Assembly (NCBI RefSeq): GCF_900177375.1
Contig: NZ_FWZU01000002.1
Span: 186,001-250,000 of the forward strand
DNA length: 64,000 bases
Source of the DNA: Desulfovibrio gilichinskyi
Lineage (GTDB): Bacteria; Desulfobacterota; Desulfovibrionia; Desulfovibrionales; Desulfovibrionaceae
Direction: 5' to 3'
Shown here: piece by piece, positions 1-8,394 of the stretch
Layout of the letters: every line of letters begins with the position of its first letter
Position numbering within the stretch: position 1 is the stretch's first letter
Notes under the pieces: model-generated
Told to the model about the DNA's origin: nothing
Databases searched by the model: none
The model's input: only the letters and a program-made list of their open reading frames with translations
Program-made: the position numbers and the translations under genes

Positions 1-273
1 CTGTTTATGGTGGCATACATCTTATTTGACGGGCTTGTACTTGTTTACTCAGGGGCGCTCAAAGGAGCAGGAGACGTTGTCTTTGTCATGAAGGCTGTAG
101 GTTTCTTCTGTGTAATGCTGATGGTTATACCTTGCTACCTCGGCGTTGAGGTCTTTAATGCCGGACCTAATTTTCTATGGACAATTTTTACTGCCTATGT
201 GGTTGTGCTCAGCTTGGTATTTTATACCCGCTTCAAAGGCGGAAAGTGGCAACGCATGAGGGTTATAGAATAG
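1..273 (+). CDS. MATE-family multidrug efflux transporter, C-terminal fragment
   Basis: The reading frame is open from the first base of the window and ends at a TAA-type stop at 273, so only the last ~90 residues are visible. They form two to three hydrophobic helices (FDGLVLVYSGALKGAGD, then a helix ending in YTRFKGGKW). The short SGALKGAGD stretch between helices is typical of the C-terminal half of MATE (NorM-type) sodium- or proton-driven drug exporters of the inner membrane. The N-terminal half lies upstream of the window. A strong palindromic terminator follows 28 bases after the stop. Family assignment rests on a short stretch, so it is probable, not certain. Confidence 0.7.
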   Translation: MFMVAYILFDGLVLVYSGALKGAGDVVFVMKAVGFFCVMLMVIPCYLGVEVFNAGPNFLWTIFTAYVVVLSLVFYTRFKGGKWQRMRVIE

Positions 274-300
274 TATAATTAAGTTTCAGGTGAAAATGCA

Positions 301-339
301 AAAAAGGGCATAAGAGGAATTCCTCTTATGCCCTTTTTT
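301..339. terminator. Perfect palindromic bidirectional terminator
   Basis: A perfect inverted repeat with 19-base arms (AAAAAGGGCATAAGAGGAA and its complement, 301-338) has an A-run on one side and a T-run on the other. It sits between the convergent MATE gene and cbiM and can end transcription from both. Confidence 0.9.
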
Positions 340-364
340 TATGAAGGTATTGCGAGTGTATCTG

Positions 365-976
365 CTAAGCCTGTTCCTGAGTGATCATCAGCATTTCAGG
401 CCGTACTTTATATATGAAGCTGTAAGTAAACAGGCAGATAAATCCTTCGATAATCATAATCGGAATATGTGCATAGATTATAATCTGAGCCGCTCCGATG
501 AAACTGTCATCAGTGAAGGATAATGCAAATGAAGTTAAGACAGCTGAAAGACCTATTGAAAGTGCTCCGCACATGAAAGAGCCGATGCCCATGCTTCTGC
601 CGCCTCTAGTTAGCATTGAGCGGAACAGGTAGTGGCAGAGAACCGCAGGCAAGGCCATTGTCGCGGTATTTACTCCGATTACTGTAAGTCCGCCGTACTG
701 AAAAAGGATCGCTTGCAATAGCAGTCCTATAAATATCGCAGGAAAAGCGGCCCACCCCAGAACCAGTCCGATGAGACCGTTTAAAATGAGATGTGCGCTT
801 GAAGGTCCGATAGGAATATGAACGAGTGATGCAACAAAGAAAACAGAAGAAAGGAGAGCAACTGTAACTAATTTCTCTGAATCCATTTTTTTGAGCCCGA
901 TAACTAATCCCACGGCGGTCACCGCAGCACCTGTAGCAAGCACAGGAATCGAGAGGACTCCCTCTGAAATATGCAT
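365..976 (-). CDS. cbiM: CbiM-type cobalt/nickel ECF transporter substrate-specific membrane protein
   Basis: 203 residues, about six membrane helices. It starts with MHISEG, whose N-terminal Met-His-Ile chelates the metal in the CbiM/NikM family; the conserved GPSSAHLILNG and GVNTATMALP segments are also present. In the family this S component binds Co2+ or Ni2+ and works with CbiN, CbiQ and the ATPase CbiO. None of those partners is adjacent here: downstream is a convergent MATE gene, upstream a divergent small gene. It may use an energizing module encoded elsewhere or work as a solitary CbiM. The start ATG at 976 is fixed by the MHISEG terminus. A candidate operator lies about 75 bases upstream. 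Confidence 0.93.
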   Translation of the reverse strand: MHISEGVLSIPVLATGAAVTAVGLVIGLKKMDSEKLVTVALLSSVFFVASLVHIPIGPSSAHLILNGLIGLVLGWAAFPAIFIGLLLQAILFQYGGLTVIGVNTATMALPAVLCHYLFRSMLTRGGRSMGIGSFMCGALSIGLSAVLTSFALSFTDDSFIGAAQIIIYAHIPIMIIEGFICLFTYSFIYKVRPEMLMITQEQA

Positions 977-1050
977 GATTCAAATCCTTATTTACTTCGT
1001 GTTTAATTAAACAGAAGCAGTGGTCCTGAAAATTAAATAACAACTCAGTA

Positions 1051-1080
1051 TGTGTATACGTTTTTTAAAATTATGACACA
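1051..1080. promoter_or_regulatory. Inverted repeat upstream of cbiM, candidate metal-regulator operator
   Basis: TGTGTATAC (1051-1059) faces TGACACA (1074-1080), giving outward TGTGT/ACACA half-sites separated by an AT-rich spacer. NikR-type operators in deltaproteobacteria have been described as GTGT...ACAC inverted repeats, and the site lies in the cbiM promoter region, so a nickel or cobalt regulator is conceivable. The match is imperfect. Confidence 0.25.
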
Positions 1081-1219
1081 CGGTTTTTAGTGTCAAGTTG
1101 TTTTAAAATATAGAAGTTAATTATAGTCTAATTTTATTTAAATAACACCATAGAATCATTGAACGACTGTTCACTATTGACTAATTGCGGCATAGAAAAA
1201 AAATTCTAGAGGTGGAATT

Positions 1220-1588
1220 ATGGGGCGGTTTAAATCAATCATACTTATTAGTTTGTGCTTACTTTCATGCTGGACAAGTAAGTTGTCAGCAAATGCAGAT
1301 GATATACTTATTGCTGATTGTTCAACTAAGGTTTTGACAAATCAAAAAGATAATTCTCAAGTCGCATTCAAAGGTTCTGTGGATACAGATTTGGTTCCGG
1401 TTACTACGGATGGTAAAGAATTGTATGGTTCTTTAGGAGACACTACACTAGAAGTACTGAAATTTTATTACCCCCGGTCTTCAGGTCCGGGAGGGTGTGT
1501 TATGAACCCTACTGCAGGTTTCGGTATAGATTGGGCTCTGCTTGCCATTATAATTTTAATGGGATTTCTGCGGTCTCGCATGCGATGA
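1220..1588 (+). CDS. Small exported protein with a C-terminal sorting-signal-like anchor
   Basis: 122 residues; function not recognised. An N-terminal signal peptide (hydrophobic residues ~6-24, cleavage near SANA-DD) precedes a short hydrophilic domain of about 70 residues. The C-terminus has a PGGC-x-MNP-x-AGF motif, then a hydrophobic helix (WALLAIIILMGFL) and a basic tail RSRMR. That tripartite end (Cys/Pro-Gly motif, helix, arginines) resembles the GlyGly/Synerg/JDVT-CTERM class of protein-sorting tails, in which a rhomboid or CPBP protease cuts after the motif and the Cys may be modified. The start ATG follows a GAGGTGG ribosome-binding site. It is divergent from cbiM and ends at its own terminator. 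Confidence 0.7.
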   Translation: MGRFKSIILISLCLLSCWTSKLSANADDILIADCSTKVLTNQKDNSQVAFKGSVDTDLVPVTTDGKELYGSLGDTTLEVLKFYYPRSSGPGGCVMNPTAGFGIDWALLAIIILMGFLRSRMR

Positions 1589-1616
1589 GTTCTCATTCAT
1601 ATTCGAGTTTACGTTA

Positions 1617-1646
1617 AGCAGCCTGAGTTCTCAGGCTGCTTTCTTT
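1617..1646 (+). terminator. Intrinsic terminator
   Basis: An 11-base-pair stem (AGCAGCCTGAG / CTCAGGCTGCT) is followed by TTCTTTT. It ends the small exported-protein gene. Confidence 0.85.
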
Positions 1647-1717
1647 TATGAAAAAACTTTATGCAAATTAATATCCAGTGGTTCGTAAGTTGCAATAAGA
1701 TGCAGAGGAGGAAAAAA

Positions 1718-1891
1718 ATGCGCAAAGTTAGATTGTCAGAAAAAACCATTCCTATTTTGTTTGATATTGTAGTCTATGGCGGCTTTGTGGCGTTTTTGCT
1801 CGCCAGTTACGTAACATTTCAAACTTTTTTAGAACGATTCTCAGGTCCTGCCCAGAAAATTATCGGTGTTTTGCACAAGTTTTTAGCTTGA
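1718..1891 (+). CDS. Single-helix membrane peptide of unknown function
   Basis: 57 residues counted from the ATG at 1718, which has a GAGGAGG ribosome-binding site six bases upstream; an in-frame ATG at 1661 has none. A basic N-terminus (MRKVRLSEK) is followed by one membrane helix (ILFDIVVYGGFVAFLLASYV) and a short amphipathic tail. It has its own ribosome-binding site and terminator, so it is probably a genuine monocistronic gene. I do not recognise the family. Confidence 0.55.
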   Translation: MRKVRLSEKTIPILFDIVVYGGFVAFLLASYVTFQTFLERFSGPAQKIIGVLHKFLA

Positions 1892-1910
1892 GTAGCATTA
1901 TTGATTATGA

Positions 1911-1951
1911 AAAAAAATCTCCTTTGTCTAAATGGCAAAGGAGATTTTTTT
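1911..1951 (+). terminator. Intrinsic terminator
   Basis: A long stem (ATCTCCTTTG / CAAAGGAGAT) is flanked by an A-run and a T-run (TTTTTTT), so it may act in both directions. Confidence 0.85.
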
Positions 1952-2059
1952 GTGAGTGGCCAGCTTACAATTTATACATTACACAAAGGTTGACTTAGAC
2001 AGAATAAATACTAATTATAAAACAAATGAAATTGACTTTCTATATCGCTAGGAGCGCTT

Positions 2060-2245
2060 ATGCAGGATGTAATAGTTTTTATTTTGATCGGTATTGCAGC
2101 GATTTATCTTGGTTATAAATGGTTGCGTAAAGGCACTTCAGGATGTGGTTGCGGTTGTAGCTGTGGCAGCACAAAGAAAAGTACAAGGGAAGATTGTGGG
2201 ATTTCATGTGACTCTTCTCGCGCAGACTTCAAAAAAAATAAATAA
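2060..2245 (+). CDS. FeoB-associated Cys-rich membrane protein
   Basis: 61 residues. One N-terminal membrane helix (VIVFILIGIAAIYLGYKWLRK) is followed by a glycine/cysteine cluster GCGCGCSCG and further cysteines (CGISC). This is the pattern of the small FeoB-associated Cys-rich proteins that usually lie next to ferrous-iron transporter genes and are thought to assist iron uptake. No feoB is visible nearby, so it is solitary here. The ribosome-binding site AGGAG lies eight bases before the ATG. The Cys-rich tail could alternatively bind other metals. Confidence 0.75.
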   Translation: MQDVIVFILIGIAAIYLGYKWLRKGTSGCGCGCSCGSTKKSTREDCGISCDSSRADFKKNK

Positions 2246-2288
2246 ATACCTTATGAAAGAGTGCTGTTTCGTGTATGGGATATTCTAA

Positions 2289-2921
2289 ATAAAAGCTGTC
2301 CACTGTCGGATGGCTTTTTCTGTTAAAAATGCATTTTGCATTTTTATGATATTATAGAGAAATATAATATCTTTTCCCCTTCAAAACTGTCTGAATATTA
2401 ATCAAAGCGTAATTGTTCATTATTTTGAATACAAATTTGTTAAAGTAAAATTTTATGGGCTCAATTTTCTTCTTTATTGATTGGTAATCCTGTGCTTAAC
2501 CTTAAGCAGTCAATATGAAGTCCGTTTATGGTTGCGGAATGCGAAATTGTCTATTTTTTGTTGTTATAATCATGCTAATTTTTTTAAATTATAATTTTGA
2601 TAATAAAAAAGGCATGTTGCAAGTCTAGACTTTTTTTAGATTATGTTTTTATGTTAACAAAAAAAAGACATATTTTCATTTTCCTTATCAAAACCGGCAC
2701 TAAATTTTTTTTATGCTGCTGTTTCTTGCTGAATTTGTAACTGAATTATGCTACACCGTGTTCACTTTCAGCTTGTCATAATGTCATGTGATATTCCTAC
2801 ATGGCGAAAATGTTCTCGTAACTATTTGGTTTCTTTAAAAGAGATATGTTTAACAAGAATGTTTAAACGTAGGCTGTCGAGTCTGCGGTGAATAATTCAT
2901 TCACGTACAACGGGAGGGGAA
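2289..2921. other. AT-rich intergenic region before oadA
   Basis: 633 bases with no convincing gene on either strand. It holds a weak hairpin with a T-run at ~2296-2321 (possible terminator of the Cys-rich gene), a short palindrome AAAAATGCATTTTGCATTTTT near 2323, and a perfect 9-base-pair hairpin GATATTATA/TATAATATC near 2348-2373. The length suggests a long leader or complex promoter for the oad operon. I did not find a confident promoter or riboswitch. Confidence 0.4.
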
Positions 2922-4754
2922 GTGGCCAAGAAGAAAATTAGGTTCATGTGTACTGCATTCCGTGACGGTTTTCAGTCCGTTTACGGTGCCAGAGTGAAGA
3001 CCGATGATTTCCTGCCCGCAGTTGAAGCTGCAAGGGAAGCAGGGATAAACTGGTTTGAAGCTGGCGGTGGAGCACGGTTCCAGGCTCTTTATTTTTATTC
3101 AAATGAAGATGCTTTTGATATGATGGATCGATTCAGGGCAACTGCCGGACCTGACGCAGACTTACAAACTCTGGCTCGCGGAGTTAATGTTGTAGGTCTC
3201 GAGTCTCAATCCAGTGACGTTATCAAAGCGCATGCGGATCTTTTTGCTAAACATGGTATTACTACCATCCGAAATTTTGACGCTCTTAATGACGTTAACA
3301 ATCTGATTTACAGCGGTCAGTGTATTGCAAATGCCGGCTTGAAACATCAGGTTGTTGTTTCAATGATGGAACTTCCTCCGGGATGTTCCGGCGCGCATGA
3401 TGCCGCATTCTATGAAAAAACTCTCCGGCAGATTCTGGACGCAGATATTCCTTATGATTCCGTCTGTTTTAAAGATGCTTCCGGAACTTCTACCCCCTCA
3501 AAAGTTTTTGAGACAGTCAAGCTTGCACGCAAAATGCTGCCTGCTGATGTGATGCTCAATTTCCATACGCATGAAACAGCCGGAATAGGTGGACTTTGTT
3601 ATAAAGCTGCCATTGATGCCGGAGCTGACGCAATTGATTTATCTATGGCTCCTGCCTCCGGCGGAACCTGCCAGACCGATATTATCACTATGTGGCACAT
3701 TCTGCGCGGTACAGATTATACTCTTGATATCGATATAGATAAAATTATTGTTGCTGAAGATGTTTTCCGTGACTGCATGAAGGATTACTTCCTGCCGCCT
3801 GAAGCAACACAGGTTGATGCTATGATTCCTTTCAGCCCTATGCCTGGCGGCGCGCTGACTGCGAATACTCAGATGCTCCGTGATAATGGTCTCATGGACC
3901 GCTATCCAGAAATAATCCGCGCCATGAGCGAAGTCGTGCGCAAAGGCGGTTTCGGTACTTCCGTTACACCTGTTTCCCAGTTTTATTTCCAGCAGGCATT
4001 CAATAATGTTATGTTCGGTCCTTGGGAAAAATTTGCGGATGGCTACGGTAAAATGGTTCTGGGATACTTTGGTAAAACTCCAGTTGCTCCGGATGCTGAA
4101 ATTGTTAAGCGTGCTTCCGAACAACTCGGACTTGAACCTACAACTAAAAGTCCTATTGAACTTAATGATGCAGACCCTTCAAAGGGACTCGCTCCTGCTC
4201 GTAAGCGTCTTGAAGAAGAAGGTCTTCCTGTTACTGACGAAAATGTTTTCATTGTTGCGACTTGTAAGGAAAAAGGAATCACTTACCTTAAAGGTGATGC
4301 CCGTATAGGAATCCGTTACAAGAAAGACGTTGAAGCTGAACAGGTCGCCAAGCTGACAGGAGCTGCTTCCAATTCCAGTTCTTCCGGCTCTGGTACCGTC
4401 AATGTATCTGTAAACGGTTTATCGTATGCAGTTACTGTCAACGGCGATACCGCTACGCTTAATGGGAAAACTTTCAACATCGGTTCCGGAGATGCTGTTC
4501 CTGCCGCTGCAACTGCAGGCGCACCTGCCGGCGGAGCCAATGAACCTATTGTGGCTCCTATGCCCGGACTTATTGTCCGTTTGGTTGTCAGCCCGGGAAC
4601 TGTCGTTCAGGAAGGTCAGACTCTGTTGACTATGGAAGCTATGAAGATGGAAATTGAAGTTAAGGCTCATAAGCCCGGAACACTGACCTCTTTTTCGGTT
4701 ACACCCGGAGATCAGGTTCAGCAGGGGCACGCTTTAGCTCAGATGATCATCTAA
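2922..4754 (+). CDS. oadA: Biotin-dependent oxaloacetate decarboxylase alpha subunit (carboxyltransferase plus biotin carrier)
   Basis: 610 residues. An N-terminal TIM-barrel carboxyltransferase carries FRDG with metal-binding Asp15, Lys184 in CFKDASGTSTP (the lysine carbamylated in the family) and the metal ligands His215 and His217 in HTHETAG. A Ser/Gly/Ala linker (~475-530) leads to a C-terminal biotinyl domain with AMKM, biotinyl lysine 575. Members move CO2 from oxaloacetate to biotin. With the gamma and beta genes directly downstream, this is a membrane Na+-pumping decarboxylase rather than a pyruvate carboxylase half. The usual RDAHQS motif reads RDGFQS here, a divergence also seen in related paralogues. 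The start is GTG at 2922 behind GGGAGGGG. Confidence 0.9.
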   Translation: MAKKKIRFMCTAFRDGFQSVYGARVKTDDFLPAVEAAREAGINWFEAGGGARFQALYFYSNEDAFDMMDRFRATAGPDADLQTLARGVNVVGLESQSSDVIKAHADLFAKHGITTIRNFDALNDVNNLIYSGQCIANAGLKHQVVVSMMELPPGCSGAHDAAFYEKTLRQILDADIPYDSVCFKDASGTSTPSKVFETVKLARKMLPADVMLNFHTHETAGIGGLCYKAAIDAGADAIDLSMAPASGGTCQTDIITMWHILRGTDYTLDIDIDKIIVAEDVFRDCMKDYFLPPEATQVDAMIPFSPMPGGALTANTQMLRDNGLMDRYPEIIRAMSEVVRKGGFGTSVTPVSQFYFQQAFNNVMFGPWEKFADGYGKMVLGYFGKTPVAPDAEIVKRASEQLGLEPTTKSPIELNDADPSKGLAPARKRLEEEGLPVTDENVFIVATCKEKGITYLKGDARIGIRYKKDVEAEQVAKLTGAASNSSSSGSGTVNVSVNGLSYAVTVNGDTATLNGKTFNIGSGDAVPAAATAGAPAGGANEPIVAPMPGLIVRLVVSPGTVVQEGQTLLTMEAMKMEIEVKAHKPGTLTSFSVTPGDQVQQGHALAQMII

Positions 4755-4784
4755 GCCGACGCTTAAACGCAAAAGGAGATCCTA

Positions 4785-5051
4785 ATGCAGGAAGTGATAT
4801 TCAGTTGGCAGCACGTAGTCAATGGTAACGGTGTTGCTCTTTCCGTAACCGGTATGAGTATCGTGTTTGTGGCTTTGATGCTGGTGAGTCTTTACATAGC
4901 TATGCTTCCGAAGCTGGCTAGTTTATTTGATAAGATTATCCCGCCTGCAGTTCATCACTGCGGGGAGCAGGCTCCGCCGGCTTCGTCGGGACCGGTTGAG
5001 GCTGAAATAGTCGCAGCTGCAGTGGCATATCTGCAAAAAAATAAGAGCTAG
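4785..5051 (+). CDS. oadG: Oxaloacetate decarboxylase gamma-like small membrane subunit
   Basis: 88 residues. One membrane helix (GMSIVFVALMLVSLYIAML) is followed by a Pro/Ala-rich cytoplasmic segment and a short helix (EIVAAAVAYLQ), the architecture of OadG-type subunits that hold alpha on the membrane-bound beta subunit and bind Zn2+. It lies between alpha (30 bases upstream) and beta (9 bases downstream) with an AGGAG site, clearly the same operon. The His-His-Cys group at ~57-59 (VHHCGE) is a possible metal site. Sequence conservation in this family is low, so the call rests on topology and position. Confidence 0.8.
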   Translation: MQEVIFSWQHVVNGNGVALSVTGMSIVFVALMLVSLYIAMLPKLASLFDKIIPPAVHHCGEQAPPASSGPVEAEIVAAAVAYLQKNKS

Positions 5052-5060
5052 ACGGACGAC

Positions 5061-6188
5061 ATGGATATACTTCTTGATTTTCTAAGTACAACGGGCTTTT
5101 TTCAAATGACGATGGGCAATTTCATAATGATTGTCATCGGTATTTTTTTTATCGCCCTTGCAATTATAAAGGACTATGAGCCGCTTTTGCTTCTTCCCAT
5201 CGGGTTCGGCGCAATTATAGGTAACATCCCTTCAATCGCGGGGATGCCTCTTAGCGTTTATGATGAAGGAAGCGTGCTCTCTTATTTATACTTCGGGGTC
5301 AGCAAAGGTATTTTCCCTCCGCTGATATTTCTTGGAATCGGAGCAATGACCGACTTTTCGTGCATGCTCTCCAACCCTAAGTTAATCCTTCTGGGTGCTG
5401 CGGCGCAGATGGGGATATTTGCAACCCTCATCGGGGCCTTGTATCTGGGATTCAGCCCGGCAGAAGCCGGCGCAATCGGGATTATCGGCGGGGCTGACGG
5501 TCCTACTGCCATATTCCTTGCTTCAAAGCTTGCACCGCACCTGCTGGGAGCTATCGCCATAGCCGCATACTCGTATATGGCTCTTGTTCCTGTTATTCAG
5601 CCTCCGATTATGAATCTGCTGACAACCAAGAAAGAACGTTTGATCCGTATGGCTCCGCCAAGACAGGTTACTGTTCGCGAGAAAATTCTTTTTCCCGTCG
5701 GAGCACTGATCATCACAACGTTAATCGCACCGGGTGCACTTGTTCTGGTGGGGATGCTTTTCTTAGGCAACCTTCTTAAGGAATCCGGTGTAACTGAGCG
5801 TTTGGCGGAAACTGCGCGTACTTCGCTTATTGATTCCGTTACTATATTGCTCGGAGTCTCAGTCGGAGCGTCAACTCAGGCTCAAACCTTTTTGACCCCC
5901 GGCAGTTTGCTGATCTTCGGTCTTGGCGCGGCGTCTTTTTGCGTCGCAACAGCAAGCGGAGTGCTCTTTGCAAAGCTTATGAACCTTTTCCTTAAAGAAA
6001 AGATCAATCCTCTTATCGGGGCTGCCGGTGTTTCAGCTGTGCCGGACTCTGCCAGAGTTGTGCAGATGGTTGCACGCAAAGAGGATCCTCATAACTTCCT
6101 GCTTATGCACGCGATGGCTCCGAATATCGCCGGTGTACTCGGTTCTGCTGTCGCAGCCGGTGTCCTCTGGTCTGTATTGGGGTTATAA
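5061..6188 (+). CDS. oadB: Sodium-pumping decarboxylase beta subunit
   Basis: 375 residues, about ten membrane helices. Family hallmarks are the long N-terminal KDYEPLLLLPIGFGAIIGNIP, the GGADGPTAIF segment in the middle (Asp of GADGPT is a Na+ ligand in OadB), and the C-terminal GAAGVSAVPDSARV and APNIAGVLGS. The beta subunit releases CO2 from carboxybiotin on alpha and couples this to export of two Na+ across the inner membrane. Length matches the OadB/GcdB/MmdB family. It is the last large gene of the operon and is followed by a strong terminator after a short basic reading frame. Confidence 0.93.
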   Translation: MDILLDFLSTTGFFQMTMGNFIMIVIGIFFIALAIIKDYEPLLLLPIGFGAIIGNIPSIAGMPLSVYDEGSVLSYLYFGVSKGIFPPLIFLGIGAMTDFSCMLSNPKLILLGAAAQMGIFATLIGALYLGFSPAEAGAIGIIGGADGPTAIFLASKLAPHLLGAIAIAAYSYMALVPVIQPPIMNLLTTKKERLIRMAPPRQVTVREKILFPVGALIITTLIAPGALVLVGMLFLGNLLKESGVTERLAETARTSLIDSVTILLGVSVGASTQAQTFLTPGSLLIFGLGAASFCVATASGVLFAKLMNLFLKEKINPLIGAAGVSAVPDSARVVQMVARKEDPHNFLLMHAMAPNIAGVLGSAVAAGVLWSVLGL

Positions 6189-6311
6189 ATGAATACGATG
6201 GTAGTACTCAGAATTCGAGCGCGAATGAAAAAGCTCAGGCGAGCTATAATCATCAAAAAGCTTGGTCAGATGACTACCATGTCTATAGAAAAAACTAGCT
6301 TTGTTCGTTAA
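6189..6311 (+). CDS. Possible 40-residue basic peptide directly after oadB
   Basis: An ATG begins at the base after the oadB stop and stays open for 40 codons, ending just before the operon terminator. The product is strongly basic (RIRARMKKLRRA and KK pairs). There is no separate ribosome-binding site, so translation would need re-initiation. It could be a translationally coupled small protein or just a chance frame; conservation in relatives would decide. Confidence 0.25.
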   Translation: MNTMVVLRIRARMKKLRRAIIIKKLGQMTTMSIEKTSFVR

Positions 6312-6313
6312 CG

Positions 6314-6357
6314 AAAAAAAAGCGCATTCTCGAAATGAGAATGCGCCTTTTTTTTTC
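6314..6357 (+). terminator. Terminator of the oad operon
   Basis: A 10-base-pair stem GCGCATTCTC / GAGAATGCGC with loop GAAAT has an A-run before it and nine T after it. Confidence 0.9.
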
Positions 6358-6547
6358 ATAATAAATCAGATTTAAACATTTAATTTCAGGATTTGGGTGG
6401 CAGATTTTCAGTATTGATATTAAGTTTATTCAGCCTTTAGCCAGATCATGACGTAGGGCTGTCAAGTGGAGTGGATTTTTGTAAATAATAGTATTAGGCG
6501 GTTCATAACATTTAGTCATTCTTATATTTTTTTTGAAGGAGTAACTT

Positions 6548-8284
6548 GTGGCAAGTCAATCAACATATGAGTTTTATAAAGAAGACCTTTCTAAAATACC
6601 CCCTTTGCGGGCAATAGCAGAAACTCTTGTTAATGATAAAAGAGTAAGAAAAGTAAATGCTGCGGAAGCATACCTGCTAGCTAAAACGCAGTGGGATGTA
6701 ATGGATACTGATCAGGAGATTTATCCTGAGGCTGCCAAACGCTTAGGTTTGCCTAAGGGCGCAACTGTTTTGAACAATTGCCAAGGCAAGATAGTCGGTC
6801 GCACAGGACAGGCTCGCAGGTTTTACAGTAAGCTTAATGGGCCTGATCAGCGTAAAGTGCTAGGCGACCTCAGGGAAGCTATCTCTGACATGCAGAAGCG
6901 TCCCTTGATCAAGGCTGAAGCCATAATAGGTCTAGATAAAGACCTCATGATCAGAGCGACCATTGTAGGCGGAGAGGACGATGCAGCTAATATTTTCAAT
7001 TGGCTGGTAAACTTTACCCCTTACGAGGAGCTTGCCGCAGAATACGAAAAAAGTGCTAAGCTTCCTATTCAGGATATTATTATCATCGGGGATAATGTGT
7101 GGCGCAATGACGATCCTTTTTATCACAATCAGGGTTTTCCGCAGCTCGCACTTGTCGATGAAGAGTGTAACGTTATCTATAATTTCGGCATGCGTTATTT
7201 CGGTGAACGTAAGAAAGGAACTTTAACCCTTGCATGGACTTCCGGTATCCGTGTCGGTATGGCGGCTTGTCATGGCGGAATCAAGGAACTTGATTTTTCC
7301 AAGTGCGCGGATGAGAATGCAAAGAAGATAGGACAACGCTCTATTGCTTTCTTCGGACTTTCCGGTACAGGAAAATCTTCTCATACCAATTCGCATGATA
7401 ACGGCGGAACACTTCCTGAAGGATTTGCAAAAAAAGTTCTTCACGATGATGCCTTTCAGATTGACATTAAGAATCGTGTCTGCCGTGCATGGGAACCGAC
7501 ACTGTTTGATAAGACAGATTCAAGACCACTCGGTCATCCTGATTGGAAATACATGGTTTCAGTTATGAACCATGCAACGATAAATGTTGACGGGAAAATT
7601 CTGCCTCTCGGACAGGATCTGCGTAATCCAAACGGAAGAGCCTTAATTGACCGAGATGTTTTGGGAAATTACGTCAACCGTTGTAAGTTTCCTGAAGTTT
7701 TATGCTGGCTCATGAAAGATACCTGTCTGCCGCCGATTATACGCTTTACTGATACATATCTGGCTGTAGCAATGGGCGCAGCCTTGATGACAAAGCGCAA
7801 TCTTGCTGAAAATGTTTCAGAAGAAGAGCTTAAGAAGCTGGTTTTCGTCCCTTATGCCAACCCGTTCCGAGTTTATGAGCTCTGGAAAGATGTTGAAGCA
7901 TTTGCAAATGTTTTTGAAAATGGCGCAACAGGATACAGTTTTAACTCAGTCGGTTTCTGGAAATCTTCTGATGTGAATCTGCATGCTATTCCGCTAAAGA
8001 CATCACTGACTTTACAGTCTTTGATCCTGCTTGATAAGCTGGAATGGGAAGACTGGTCCCTTCTTCCGGGTGCGCAGTTGCCTAAACGTAATTGTATTGA
8101 AAAAATACTTCCCGGATTTTACGATACATACAATCCGCAGAACACAGATAATCAGAGTGAGTATATTCAGACTCTTAAAGATAGATTTGCCCAGCGCAGA
8201 CATTTTCTTGAGGAGACCGAGGACCTTAATTGCAAGCCTGAAATATTGGCAAAGCTTACTAAGGTTCTTAGAATCAAAGAATAA
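6548..8284 (+). CDS. pckA: Phosphoenolpyruvate carboxykinase (ATP type)
   Basis: 578 residues, slightly longer than the ~530-540 of typical ATP enzymes. It shows the substrate loop YFGERKKG (~217-224), the P-loop GLSGTGKSS (270-278) and the metal/Asp motif HDDAFQID (299-306), in the order and spacing of the ATP-dependent family. The enzyme interconverts oxaloacetate plus ATP with PEP, CO2 and ADP. It starts at GTG 6548 behind GAAGGA and is flanked by terminators, so it is monocistronic. Next to the Na+-pumping oxaloacetate decarboxylase it suggests control of the oxaloacetate pool. The first ~35 residues and several surface loops diverge from textbook members. Confidence 0.88.
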   Translation: MASQSTYEFYKEDLSKIPPLRAIAETLVNDKRVRKVNAAEAYLLAKTQWDVMDTDQEIYPEAAKRLGLPKGATVLNNCQGKIVGRTGQARRFYSKLNGPDQRKVLGDLREAISDMQKRPLIKAEAIIGLDKDLMIRATIVGGEDDAANIFNWLVNFTPYEELAAEYEKSAKLPIQDIIIIGDNVWRNDDPFYHNQGFPQLALVDEECNVIYNFGMRYFGERKKGTLTLAWTSGIRVGMAACHGGIKELDFSKCADENAKKIGQRSIAFFGLSGTGKSSHTNSHDNGGTLPEGFAKKVLHDDAFQIDIKNRVCRAWEPTLFDKTDSRPLGHPDWKYMVSVMNHATINVDGKILPLGQDLRNPNGRALIDRDVLGNYVNRCKFPEVLCWLMKDTCLPPIIRFTDTYLAVAMGAALMTKRNLAENVSEEELKKLVFVPYANPFRVYELWKDVEAFANVFENGATGYSFNSVGFWKSSDVNLHAIPLKTSLTLQSLILLDKLEWEDWSLLPGAQLPKRNCIEKILPGFYDTYNPQNTDNQSEYIQTLKDRFAQRRHFLEETEDLNCKPEILAKLTKVLRIKE

Positions 8285-8319
8285 GATTCAGTTTAAAAGA
8301 TTAAGCAGAATAATTACAG

Positions 8320-8362
8320 AAAAAAGTCCCGATAAAGAATTTCTTTATCGGGACTTTTTTTT
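8320..8362. terminator. Bidirectional terminator between pckA and the chemoreceptor gene
   Basis: Arms of 19 bases (AAAAAGTCCCGATAAAGAA and its complement) around a single central T, with A- and T-runs on the outside. It serves both convergent genes. Confidence 0.92.
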
Positions 8363-8394
8363 GTCTGGTTTAGCCGTAAATTTCTGTTATCGGT

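Noticed and set aside
2680-2730. Possible sigma-54 promoter before oadA (GGCAC followed by T-rich stretch)
   Set aside because: The -12 GC dinucleotide is not at the required spacing.
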